A stretch of DNA of 8,985 nucleotides from an uncultured Clostridia bacterium (GTDB taxonomy: Bacteria > Bacillota_A > Clostridia > TANB77 > CAG-508): assembly GCA_944393165.1 (NCBI GenBank), contig CALXZF010000152.1, forward strand, positions 1-8,985. Direction: 5' to 3'. Position numbers and translations under genes: made by a program. The notes under the pieces were generated by a model. The model saw only the letters and a list, made by a program, of their open reading frames with translations, ran no database searches and had not been told where the DNA came from. Positions 1-6,781 of this stretch are shown here, one piece after another (the first letter of the stretch is position 1; the number at the start of each line of letters is the position of its first letter).

Positions 1-501
1 ATGAATGAATATGGAAATAGTTTTTATTGGTTTGATAAAAATTATGGGTGGCAATCATCACCATATACAACATCAGCAAGTAGTAGTTCAAGAAAAGAGA
101 TTACAACATTGTTAGGTGATAGATATACATATTTTCCAAATACTTTAAATAAAAATTCCAGTGGAACAACAGTTGGAATAGAAAAAAATAATCAAGCATA
201 CAAAATGTTGTTTACCAATAGTAGTACAGGAGCGAATCCAAATAGTGCAGGGGAGACAGATGATTTAAAATATTGGCTTGGGTCACTATATACAGATATT
301 GACACTTTTATTACTTTTGGAATCCGCGTTATATCGTCAGGCTATGTGAGTACGAGATCAATTATGTTTTCAACAGGACTGGTAGCTAGCGATGCTACAT
401 ACTTTGGTGTGCGTCCTGTAGTTTCTATAAGCTCTGACCTCTCAATTGTAGATAGCGGGACAGATAGAGACGGTTGTACATTATGGAATTTATCTATATG
501 A
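1..501 (+). CDS. C-terminal fragment of a prepilin/DUF6273-like surface protein (5' partial)
   Basis: This is the 3' end of a gene that runs in from upstream. The ATG at position 1 is simply the window edge and is probably an internal Met, since no ribosome binding site can be seen. The 166 visible residues are rich in Ser, Thr, Asn, Tyr and Gly. They contain YWLGS (about residues 86-90) and, near the end, FGVRPVVSISS (about 134-144), followed by a short tail that closes with LWNLSI. From memory, a WLxS segment followed by GVRPVVSL near the C-terminus is typical of clostridial extracellular proteins with a prepilin-type N-terminus or a DUF6273-like domain. The N-terminal part that would confirm this lies outside the window. 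No clear terminator follows the stop, and the pheS promoter begins about 80 bp downstream. The family assignment is moderate and the exact function is unknown. Confidence 0.55.
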   Translation: MNEYGNSFYWFDKNYGWQSSPYTTSASSSSRKEITTLLGDRYTYFPNTLNKNSSGTTVGIEKNNQAYKMLFTNSSTGANPNSAGETDDLKYWLGSLYTDIDTFITFGIRVISSGYVSTRSIMFSTGLVASDATYFGVRPVVSISSDLSIVDSGTDRDGCTLWNLSI

Positions 502-582
502 ATAGTATGAGCTGTGGCTTGGCTGGGATTGCCAATACCATGTGTAATTGAACTTGGTTAGACCACCGTACAATTTTTCTAC

Positions 583-610
583 TTGCATTTCCAATTTTTT
601 GTGGTATAAT
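583..610 (+). promoter_or_regulatory. Sigma-A promoter of the pheST T-box operon
   Basis: A -35-like TTGCAT at 583-588 is separated by 16 bp from a perfect -10 TATAAT at 605-610. Transcription should start near 617, giving a leader of about 370 nt before pheS, which is long enough for a full T-box. The -35 matches the consensus at only three positions, but the -10 is perfect and correctly placed. Confidence 0.75.
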
Positions 611-616
611 AGTTGT

Positions 617-968
617 ATTGAAATTATATATAAGTAAAAACCATTGAAAAAGCAAAGTAGGTTTAATAACTAATATTTATAAGAGAAATGGGTCATAGGC
701 TGAAAATCCATTAATATTGATTAAACTGAAATTTCACTTTGGAGGTTCTTTCTTGAAGAGTTTGAAATTGTTAAGACCTTTTAAGTTTTTTAATTTATTA
801 AATTCACAAAGCCTTTAAAATTTCATAAATTAAAGTAGAGAAAGACGGGTTGCCCGTTACAGCTCAAATGAGGTTAATCAAAATTTAAAATAGATTAATA
901 AAATTAGGTGGTACCGCGGTTATAAAAGCTAGTCGTCCTATATCTTTATAGGAAGATTAGCTTTTTTG
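617..968 (+). promoter_or_regulatory. T-box riboswitch leader, tRNA-Phe specific
   Basis: The leader controls pheST by sensing uncharged tRNA-Phe. Stem I is recognisable. CAAAG (653-657) pairs with CTTTG (737-741), and GTTTAAT (661-667) pairs with ATTAAAC (720-726). Between these helices lie an AGTAG S-turn strand and a specifier loop with UUC (733-735), a Phe codon, directly before ACTTTGGAGG. A small hairpin ACGGG-TTG-CCCGT follows at 845-857. The T-box element AGGTGGTACCGCGG is at 906-919, one G shorter than the usual AGGGTGG form. Its UGGU (909-912) can pair with the ACCA end of tRNA-Phe, whose discriminator base is A. The alternative terminator occupies 925-967. The pairing was done by eye; the specifier and the downstream gene agree. 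Confidence 0.93.
925..967 (+). terminator. T-box-regulated intrinsic terminator
   Basis: The 5' arm at 925-942 (AAAGCTAGTCGTCCTATA) and the 3' arm at 947-964 (TATAGGAAGATTAGCTTT) pair over 18 positions, with one G-U wobble and one G-A mismatch. A four-base loop separates them and a T run ends at 967. The stem begins just after the T-box element, so it competes with the antiterminator, as expected for this riboswitch class. Confidence 0.9.
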
Positions 969-987
969 TATGAACAAGGAGGTTATT

Positions 988-2025
988 ATGGAGGAGCAAA
1001 TTGCTAAAATTAAAGAATTGGCATTGGCAGAGGTGAAAAATGCTACTAATGCGAAAGAACTTGACGATGCAAGAGTTAAATACTTAGGAAAAAAAGGAGA
1101 GCTTACAGCCATTTTAAGAGGAATGGGAAGCTTATCTCCAGAAGAGAGACCTATTATTGGAAGTAAGGTTAATGAAGTTAGAGATGAACTTGAGACTCTT
1201 ATTAAGCAAAGAGAAGAAGAGTTTTCAAAATTAGAGCTTGAGAAGAAGTTAAAAGAAGAAACTATTGATATTACTTTACCAAGTACAAAGGTAAAAAGAG
1301 GAAGCAAACATCCTTTAAATAGGATTATTGAAGAAGTAGAAGATTTATTTGTCTCTATGGGTTATGATGTTGTTTCTGGACCAGAGCTTGAAACAGATGA
1401 ATATTGTTTTGAAAGGTTAAATCTTCCAAAAGGACATCCAGCAAGAGATATGCAGGATAGTTTCTACATTACAACAGAGTATTTACTAAGAACTCAAACA
1501 TCTGCAGTTCAAGCAAGAGCTATGATGGCAAATGAGGAGAAATCTCCAATTAGAATTATTTGCCCTGGCAAAACATATAGAAGAGATGATGATGCAACAC
1601 ATTCACATCAATTTAGCCAAGTAGAAGGTTTGGTTATTGATACAAATATCTCACTTGCTGATTTAAAAGGAACTCTAGAGGTGTTTGTTAGAAAAATGCT
1701 AGGAGAGAATCTTGAGCTTCGTTTTAGACCAAGTTATTTCCCATTTACAGAACCTTCTTATGAAGTTGATGTAAGCTGCTTTAAATGTGGAGGAAAAGGT
1801 TGTAATCTTTGTAAGCAAACTGGTTGGATTGAAGTTTTAGGTTCAGGAATGGTGCATCCAAATGTGCTAAAAATGAATGGATATGACCCAGAAAAATATA
1901 CAGGATTTGCATTTGGAACAGGATTAGACAGATTAGCAATGTTTAAATATGGTATCACAGACATTAGATTGCTATATCAAAACGATGTGAGATTTTTAAA
2001 TCAATTTGACAGATTAGATAGATAA
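988..2025 (+). CDS. pheS: Phenylalanyl-tRNA synthetase alpha subunit
   Basis: This is the catalytic subunit of the alpha2beta2 enzyme that charges tRNA-Phe with phenylalanine in the cytoplasm. The start is set by AAGGAGG at 976-982, five bases before the ATG at 988. The upstream in-frame ATG at 970 would put that RBS inside the gene. The product is 345 aa, normal for bacterial PheS. An N-terminal coiled-coil region (about 1-90) that contacts tRNA precedes the class II catalytic core. The family signature [12 protein letters not shown] is at 149-160. A motif 2 region, [18 protein letters not shown], is at 197-214. Motif 3, [14 protein letters not shown], is at 310-323. Four cysteines (264, 267, 272, 275; C-x2-C-x4-C-x2-C) sit in the segment that, as I recall, other Gram-positive PheS proteins share. 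The T-box leader and pheT flank it, as in many Bacillota. Confidence 0.98.
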   Translation: MEEQIAKIKELALAEVKNATNAKELDDARVKYLGKKGELTAILRGMGSLSPEERPIIGSKVNEVRDELETLIKQREEEFSKLELEKKLKEETIDITLPSTKVKRGSKHPLNRIIEEVEDLFVSMGYDVVSGPELETDEYCFERLNLPKGHPARDMQDSFYITTEYLLRTQTSAVQARAMMANEEKSPIRIICPGKTYRRDDDATHSHQFSQVEGLVIDTNISLADLKGTLEVFVRKMLGENLELRFRPSYFPFTEPSYEVDVSCFKCGGKGCNLCKQTGWIEVLGSGMVHPNVLKMNGYDPEKYTGFAFGTGLDRLAMFKYGITDIRLLYQNDVRFLNQFDRLDR

Positions 2026-2066
2026 TTATATACAAAGCAAGAACAAGATTAAATAGATAATATATA

Positions 2067-2098
2067 AGGGCTAGAATGTGAAATCAGATTAAAGCCCT
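2067..2098 (+). other. Weak hairpin in the pheS-pheT gap
   Basis: AGGGCT (2067-2072) can pair with AGCCCT (2093-2098) across a 20-nt loop in the 95-nt gap. There is no T run after it, so it is not a terminator. It could mark an RNA processing site or be chance. Confidence 0.3.
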
Positions 2099-2120
2099 GG
2101 GAAGGAATGAAAATAAAAAG

Positions 2121-4581
2121 ATGAAATTAAGTACAAATTTTCTTAAAGACTATGTCGATATAGATGTAGATGTAAAAACTCTCGCAGAAGATATGACAAG
2201 AGTTGGAAATGAGTATGATGAAGCTGGAAAACTCTTAAATGCTACTAAGTTAGTAATTGGTGAAGTAAAAGAATGCAAAATGCATCCAGATTCAGACCAT
2301 TTACATGTTTGCAAAGTTGATATAGGAACAGAAGTTTTAAATATAGTGTGTGGAGCACCAAATGTTAGAGAAGGCCTTAAAGTTATTGTTGCTCTTGACG
2401 GAGCAGTGCTTCCAGGAGTAACTGTTAAAGCACGGTGGTATTGTTGAAAAAGACGATAAACCAAGAATTATAAAAAGAGGAATGATAAGAGGAGCAGAAT
2501 CTAATGGAATGCTATGCTCTATGCTAGAACTTGGATTGGAACACAAATATGCAGATGAAGTAGATAAAACTGGTATACATGAGTTACCACAAGATGCACC
2601 CGTTGGAGAAGACCCAATAGCATATATGGGACTTGATGATGAAGTTATTGATTTTGATTTGACTGCAAATAGGGGAGATTTATTAAGCATACTTGGAATG
2701 GCTTATGAGGCCAGTGCAATTTATGATAAAGAAGTTAAAGCTATTGATTTAAGCCATGGAGAAAATGAAGAAAACATAAATGATAGTTTTAAAGTGGAAG
2801 TAAATACAGAAAATTGTTCAATATTCCTAGCAAAGAAAGTAAAAAACATAAAAATACATGAAAGCCCAGCATTTATAAAAAATAGATTAATTGCCTCTGG
2901 TATCAGACCTATTAATAATGTTGTTGATATAAGTAACTATGTGATGCTCGAGACTGGTCAACCTCTACACTTTTATGATGCGAACACTTTAAATGGTATA
3001 ATAGAAGTTAGAATGGCAAACGAAGGCGAAAAGTTAACTACATTAGATTCTAAAGAAAGAACATTATCTACCGAAGATATAGTAATTTCTAATGGAGAAA
3101 AGGCTATAGGACTTGCAGGAGTAATGGGCGGACTGGAAACAGAAATTACAGTTAATACCAAAAATGTCCTTATAGAATCAGCAATATTTGACGGAGTAAA
3201 AATAAGAAAAACATCAAAAGAAATTTTAAGAAGTGAAGCAAGTTCTAGATTTGAAAAAGGCTTGGACCCAAATAGAACATATATGGCAATAGAAAGAGCA
3301 TGCAAGTTATTGGAAGAATATGCCGAGGGTGAAGTTGTTGGAGGAATTGCAAAATACGACAAAGAAAATCTAGAAAATAGAGAGATAGAAATTTCATTTA
3401 AAAAGATAAATGATGTACTAGGAATGCAAATCAGCAAAAAAGATGTATTAGATGTTTTTAGAAAATTGAAATTTGATGTTTTAATAAATGGAAAAAAATC
3501 TAACTTTGCAGAAACAGAAAAAGATTTAGAGAATATAGAAAAGATTGTAGTATCTGTTCCAAGAAGAAGAGGGGACATCTCAATTAAAGAAGATTTGATT
3601 GAAGAAGTTGGTCGTATATATGGTGTGGATAATATAGTCGGAAAATTGCCAGTAATGCCAATGAAAGCAGGAAGTTATGATAAAGTAACAAGAGGCATTA
3701 GAAATAAAATGGTTGATTTGGGATTAAATGAAACATTGTCATACATCCTAGTAAATGACAAAGAAGCAAAGTACTTTACAAAGGACGATACAGAACTTGT
3801 AAAATTACTTGACCCAATGACAGAAGAAAGAAACACATTAAGACACAGCATACTTCCTTCACTTTTGAAAATATATGAATACAACAAAGCAAGAAGCAAC
3901 AAAGATGTATCTATATTTGAAATAGGAAAAACATTTTATAAAAAGCAAGAGGAATATGGGGAAAGCAACAAAATAGCAGCTTTAATAACAGGCGATTTTT
4001 ATATGGGTGTAGAAAATAAAAAGCAAGCAGACTTCTATGTGATGAAAGGAATAGCTGAAGAATTATTGGATTATTTAGGCTATGGAAATAGATATAGTTT
4101 TGTTGTTAAAGAAAATCAATTACCAGAAGAAGTACATCCAGGACAATCTGCTTTAATTTCTGTAAATAATGACACAGTTGGATTAATAGGTAGAGTGCAT
4201 CCAAGCCTTGCAAAAGAAGCAGTATATGTTTTAGAGATTGACTTAGATAAATTATTAAGCAAAAAAGTAGGAAAGATGAAATATAAAGAAATTTCAAAAT
4301 TCCCAAGTGTAAAAAAAGACTTGGCAGTAGTAGTAGACAAAAATGTTACTTCAGCTGAAATAGGAACATTAATAAAAAAGGCTGGAGGCTCACTGCTAAC
4401 AAAGATAGATGTTTTTGATGTATATACTGGCAAAGGAATAGAGGATAACAAAAAGAGTATTGCATATTCGCTAACATTTGAGAAAATGGATAGAACTCTA
4501 ACAGATGATGAAATAAATGCAAGCATTGAGAAGATAGTGGATATGTTAAGCAAGAAATTAAATGCAGAATTAAGAAAATAG
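2121..4581 (+). CDS. pheT: Phenylalanyl-tRNA synthetase beta subunit, frame change near residue 103
   Basis: This is the beta subunit, which partners PheS in tRNA binding, editing of mischarged tRNA and anticodon-region contacts. Read as written, it is split. 2121-2447 encodes 108 aa ending in a spurious tail (ARWYC), and the correct protein resumes one frame over from about 2431 to the stop at 4581. Joined, it gives about 819 aa, close to the usual 790-810. Visible parts are the EMAP-like tRNA-binding OB domain (about 40-150; IVCGAPN at 75-81, AVLPG at 95-99, then GAESNGMLCS after the break), the B3/B4 editing region, the B5 domain, the catalytic-like core, and a C-terminal FDX-ACB domain (about 727-819, from FPSVKKDLAVVV). 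The start has only AAGGA at 2102-2106, 14 bases upstream, which is long. A five-codon ORF at 2107-2124 overlaps the ATG. The gene lies 95 bp after pheS in the same operon. Because the enzyme is essential and the downstream frame is intact, a base-call error or a very recent mutation is likelier than an old pseudogene. Confidence 0.93.
2422..2444 (+). other. Frameshift site within pheT
   Basis: The upstream frame is open until TGA at 2445-2447. The downstream frame has its last in-frame stop (TAA) at 2419-2421. The frame change must therefore fall between them. Removing one base around the GTTAAAGCAC segment (2424-2433) restores a continuous product reading VTVKHGGIVEKDD. Two missing bases would also work. 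No slippery heptamer or strong downstream structure was seen. Confidence 0.85.
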
Positions 4582-4600
4582 TAAGTATGTTTAAAAAAAG

Positions 4601-4628
4601 AAAGCCACCTTATTTTAGGTGGCTTTTT
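4601..4628 (+). terminator. Rho-independent terminator of pheST
   Basis: AAAGCCACCT (4601-4610) pairs perfectly with AGGTGGCTTT (4617-4626) around a six-base loop, followed by a short T run. It lies 20 bp after the pheT stop. The A-rich run before the stem means it could also stop minus-strand transcripts coming from the array. Confidence 0.93.
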
Positions 4629-4649
4629 GTCGGGTATTTTAACAATAGA

Positions 4650-4729
4650 GCAATATTATCAGCAATTCCCTATAATTTACCTTAAATAAAAAAAGAGCAC
4701 CAAAGTCAGGGTGCTCTTTTGGGAACATT
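4650..4729 (-). repeat. Array flank repeat R1
   Basis: This is the first of three near-identical non-coding blocks (R1 80 bp, R2 79 bp, R3 79 bp), each lying just 3' of one array gene on the minus strand. It runs from GCAATATTATCAGC to GGGAACATT and contains the terminator hairpin. R1 differs from R2 and R3 by one substitution and one extra A. It forms the left border of the array. Homology to the other blocks stops abruptly at about 4650, next to the pheT terminator. Confidence 0.9.
4684..4720 (-). terminator. Terminator of array gene 1
   Basis: AAAAGAGCACC (4691-4701) pairs with GGTGCTCTTTT (4710-4720) over 11 bp with an 8-nt loop. Read on the minus strand, the stem is followed by a long T run interrupted by one A, so it terminates the 4754-5749 gene. 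The plus-strand T run is only four bases. Confidence 0.88.
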
Positions 4730-4753
4730 GGGTTCAACTTCGCACTAGAAAAG

Positions 4754-5749
4754 TTAATTTAATGAATTATCGTCAAAATAATAATCGTCATCAGAATCAT
4801 CATCTGTGTCATCGCTCTGATAATCAAAGTCAATCTCTGACTCTTCACTAGGAAGTAGAGATTTAATTTGAAATTGGCCAGAGAGATATTTAGAAGATGC
4901 AATTAAATTCGTTAAGAGTTTAACGGACTCAGCTACATCTTCAGGTAGAGTACCGTCTAATAGCTCTTTCTCTAAAACTTCCAAACCTGAAATCTTATCA
5001 GAAGAAGTAGAGTAAATCCAGCCACCATTTTCATTAACATAAGTAGTCAACGGGTTGATGCTAAGGATATAATCCCGAAGCATTTGAATAAAGTTATAAC
5101 AATGATTCACTGTTATATACATGTCGTTATCTATGCTAATGTATATATAATATGGTGGAAAATCATCTTGAATAGTTTCCATTGTGTCATCACTTGGATA
5201 AATAAAGTCAATCTCTGACTCTTTACTAGGAAGTATAGATTTAATTTGAAATTGCTCAGAGAGATATTGATAAGATGCAATTAAATTCTCTAAGAGTTTA
5301 ACGGACTCAGCTACATCTTCAGGTAGAGTACCGTCTAATAGCGCTTTCTCTAAAACTTTCAAACCTGAAATCTTATCAGAAGAAGTAGAGTAAATCCAGC
5401 CACCATTTTCATTAACATAAATAATCAACGGGTTGAAGTTAAGGATATAATTCTGAAGCATGTGAATAAAGTTATAACAATGATTCACTGTTATATACAT
5501 GTCGTTATCTATGCTAATGTCTATACAATATGGTCCAAAAACATCTTGGAAAGCTGCAATAAAACTATTTAATGATTGCTGGTCCGGAGCAGATATATCC
5601 ACTTCTATAAGATTACCGTTTGCGTTTCTAAATAGAGATAGTTTACATACAAACTGACGAGCAATGTCCTCTAATAATTTCCGATCTTGTTCCCGATTAA
5701 GAGGCGGAAGATAGATTAAACTTTGCTGAAAATTTTTATTCTCGGTCAT
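4754..5749 (-). CDS. Array gene 1: unknown acidic-tail protein with duplicated domain
   Basis: I do not recognise the family. The 331-aa product has no signal peptide or membrane segment and is probably cytoplasmic. The start at 5749 has AAGGAGG (complement of 5757-5763) seven bases away. The N-terminal segment (1-72; NREQ at 18-21, LLEDIARQF at 25-33, QQSLNSF at 57-63) is shared with the two other array genes. Then comes a domain present twice, at about 73-188 and 199-314, offset by exactly 126 residues, with roughly 19 differences over about 118 positions. Each copy contains MYITVNHCYNF, VNENGGWIYSTSSDKISGL, LLDGTLPEDVAESVKLL and an ending like LPSxESEIDF. Only the second copy is followed by an acidic tail (313-331; 10 Asp, closing DDNSLN). 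The short linker METIQDDFPP replaces the N-terminal segment before copy 2. The gene is monocistronic, with its own promoter and terminator, and convergent with pheT. Confidence 0.9.
   Translation of the reverse strand: MTENKNFQQSLIYLPPLNREQDRKLLEDIARQFVCKLSLFRNANGNLIEVDISAPDQQSLNSFIAAFQDVFGPYCIDISIDNDMYITVNHCYNFIHMLQNYILNFNPLIIYVNENGGWIYSTSSDKISGLKVLEKALLDGTLPEDVAESVKLLENLIASYQYLSEQFQIKSILPSKESEIDFIYPSDDTMETIQDDFPPYYIYISIDNDMYITVNHCYNFIQMLRDYILSINPLTTYVNENGGWIYSTSSDKISGLEVLEKELLDGTLPEDVAESVKLLTNLIASSKYLSGQFQIKSLLPSEESEIDFDYQSDDTDDDSDDDYYFDDNSLN
4806..5561 (-). repeat. 378-bp tandem duplication inside array gene 1
   Basis: Two directly adjacent copies, at about 4806-5183 and 5184-5561, align without gaps at an offset of 378 bp (126 codons). 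Long stretches are identical, for example the TTAACGGACTCAGCTACATC block and the AATGATTCACTGTTATATAC block. The unit is a multiple of three, so the duplication preserved the frame and made a two-domain protein from a one-domain ancestor. Confidence 0.92.
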
Positions 5750-5767
5750 TAAAATTCCTCCTTTTTA

Positions 5768-5820
5768 GGCATATGCCATAACAACAAGTACATAATAACA
5801 TAAAATTGGCGAAAACGCAA
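5768..5820 (-). promoter_or_regulatory. Promoter and leader palindrome of array gene 1
   Basis: Read on the minus strand, the -35 is TTGCGT (5815-5820) and the -10 is TATTAT (5792-5797), with a 17-bp spacer. The start should be near 5785. A perfect 10-bp palindrome GGCATATGCC (5768-5777) lies about 9-18 nt into the transcript, just before the RBS. It could be an operator or be conserved by shared ancestry. Confidence 0.78.
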
Positions 5821-5895
5821 TATTATCAGCAATTCCTTATAATTTACCTTAAATAAAAAAGAGCACCAAAGTCAGGGTGCTCTTTTGGGAACATT
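5817..5895 (-). repeat. Array flank repeat R2
   Basis: This is the second copy of the flank block, 3' of array gene 2. By eye it is identical to R3. Its high-coordinate half carries 12 bp or more (CACTAGAAAAGTTAATTT) shared with the gene 1 end beyond the block proper, and its low-coordinate edge overlaps the -35 of gene 1. Confidence 0.92.
5851..5886 (-). terminator. Terminator of array gene 2
   Basis: The same 11-bp stem as at gene 1: AAAAGAGCACC (5857-5867) pairs with GGTGCTCTTTT (5876-5886), and a T run follows on the minus strand. It sits only about 30 bp before the gene 1 promoter, so the genes are insulated from each other. Confidence 0.88.
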
Positions 5896-5923
5896 AATTC
5901 TAATAAATTTCACACTAGAAAAG

Positions 5924-6622
5924 TTAATTTAATGAATCATCGTCAGAAGAATAATCGTCTTCGGAATAATCATCATCAGCATCATCATTAGAATCATCAT
6001 CAAAATAATAATCATCTTCAGAATAATCATCAGTATAATCATTAGAATCATCATAAGAATAATCATCATCTGGGTCATCGCTCTGATAATCAAAGACTCT
6101 TTCTACATCTTCACCAGGAAGTACACACTCTATTGGAAAGGTGTAATATGATGCCAATAAACCCGATAATAATTTAACGGATTCAGCTACATCCTCAGGT
6201 AGAGTACTATCTAATAGATTTTTTTCGAAAACTTCCAAACCTGAAATTTGATCAGAGGTGGAATTAGACCAGCCACCATTCTTATTGACATAATCAATGA
6301 AAGGATTAAGTACATAAATTATATCATGAAGAATACTAACAAAAGCATAAGAATAGTTTACCGTTATATATATTTTGTTATTTTGGGTAGTGTGTGTAAG
6401 ATATGGTAGAAAACTATAATCAATAATAGTCATAAAACTATTTAATGATTGCTGACTTGTGGCATTTACATAAGCATCTAAAACATTACCGTCATTGTCT
6501 TTAGACATATATAGTTTACATCCAAATTGACGAGCGATATCTTCTATCAATTCCCAATCTTGTTCCCGAATAAGAGAGGAAAAATAGGATAAATCTTCTT
6601 GAAAATTCCTGTTGTTGTTCAT
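5924..6622 (-). CDS. Array gene 2: unknown protein with long Asp-rich tail
   Basis: This is a 232-aa paralogue of array gene 1, also unrecognised and without signal peptide or membrane segment. I chose the ATG at 6622 because AAGGAGG (complement of 6630-6636) lies seven bases upstream, as in its neighbours. The open frame extends 28 codons further, through the RBS and promoter, and that part is probably not translated. The N-terminal segment (IREQ 18-21, LIEDIARQFGCKL 25-37, QQSLNSF 57-63) leads into a single copy of the domain: IYITVNYSY at 84-92, YVNKNGGW at 111-118, ISGLEVFEKNLL at 126-137, LPEDVAESVKLL at 141-152 and VFDYQSDD at 176-183. The tail (182-232) has 25 Asp in 51 residues, with Tyr and Ser and no Lys or Arg, and ends DDDSLN. 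The tail contains two copies of a repeat of about 19 residues, in frame. Confidence 0.9.
   Translation of the reverse strand: MNNNRNFQEDLSYFSSLIREQDWELIEDIARQFGCKLYMSKDNDGNVLDAYVNATSQQSLNSFMTIIDYSFLPYLTHTTQNNKIYITVNYSYAFVSILHDIIYVLNPFIDYVNKNGGWSNSTSDQISGLEVFEKNLLDSTLPEDVAESVKLLSGLLASYYTFPIECVLPGEDVERVFDYQSDDPDDDYSYDDSNDYTDDYSEDDYYFDDDSNDDADDDYSEDDYSSDDDSLN
5951..6054 (-). repeat. In-frame tail repeat in array gene 2
   Basis: The segments 5951-6000 (50 bp) and 6008-6054 (47 bp) are near-identical direct repeats with a 57-bp period, differing by one codon in length. They encode the repeated D-D-Y-S-E-D-D-Y stretch. Array gene 3 has one copy (about 6809-6856) and gene 1 has only a fragment. Trinucleotide-rich sequence of this type is prone to slippage that keeps the frame. 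Confidence 0.82.
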
Positions 6623-6642
6623 TACAATTCCTCCTTTTTTAA

Positions 6643-6694
6643 GCATATGCCATAACAACAAATACATAATAACATAAAATTGGCGAAAATGCAA
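6643..6694 (-). promoter_or_regulatory. Promoter and leader palindrome of array gene 2
   Basis: Read on the minus strand, the -35 is TTGCAT (6689-6694) and the -10 is TATTAT (6666-6671), with a 17-bp spacer. This region differs from the gene 1 promoter at only about three positions. The palindrome is reduced to the 8-bp GCATATGC (6643-6650), because one outer base has changed. Confidence 0.78.
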
Positions 6695-6769
6695 TATTAT
6701 CAGCAATTCCTTATAATTTACCTTAAATAAAAAAGAGCACCAAAGTCAGGGTGCTCTTTTGGGAACATT
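6691..6769 (-). repeat. Array flank repeat R3
   Basis: This is the third copy of the flank block, 3' of array gene 3, and by eye identical to R2 over its 79 bp. No equivalent block occurs to the right of gene 3, so the array ends there. Confidence 0.92.
6727..6760 (-). terminator. Terminator of array gene 3
   Basis: AAAAGAGCACC (6731-6741) pairs with GGTGCTCTTTT (6750-6760). The minus-strand T run follows toward lower coordinates. It is identical to the gene 2 terminator. Confidence 0.88.
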
Positions 6770-6781
6770 GCAATAGATAAG

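Noticed and set aside
514..540. Hairpin TTGGC/GCCAA after the first gene as a terminator
   Set aside because: It has only a 5-bp stem and no T run after it. It is too weak to call.
970..987. Earlier ATG for pheS at 970
   Set aside because: The AAGGAGG RBS at 976-982 lies inside that extension and is ideally spaced for the ATG at 988. The extension is also absent from the expected PheS length.
2973..3578. Long minus-strand open frame within pheT
   Set aside because: It is an antisense shadow of a well-conserved coding region, with no RBS and no recognisable protein features. The same applies to the other antisense frames in pheS, pheT and the capA-like gene.
2482..4581. Second part of pheT as an independent gene starting at ATG 2482
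   Set aside because: Conserved PheT sequence (HGGIVEKDDK and onward) continues upstream of that ATG in the same frame to 2431, and no well-spaced RBS precedes it. It is one broken gene.
5750..5775. Upstream mini-ORFs beginning at the ATG within the CATATG palindrome, with stops overlapping the start codons of genes 1 and 3 (TAATG)
   Set aside because: They have no ribosome binding site, and in gene 2 the same ATG is in frame with the gene instead, so the arrangement is not conserved.
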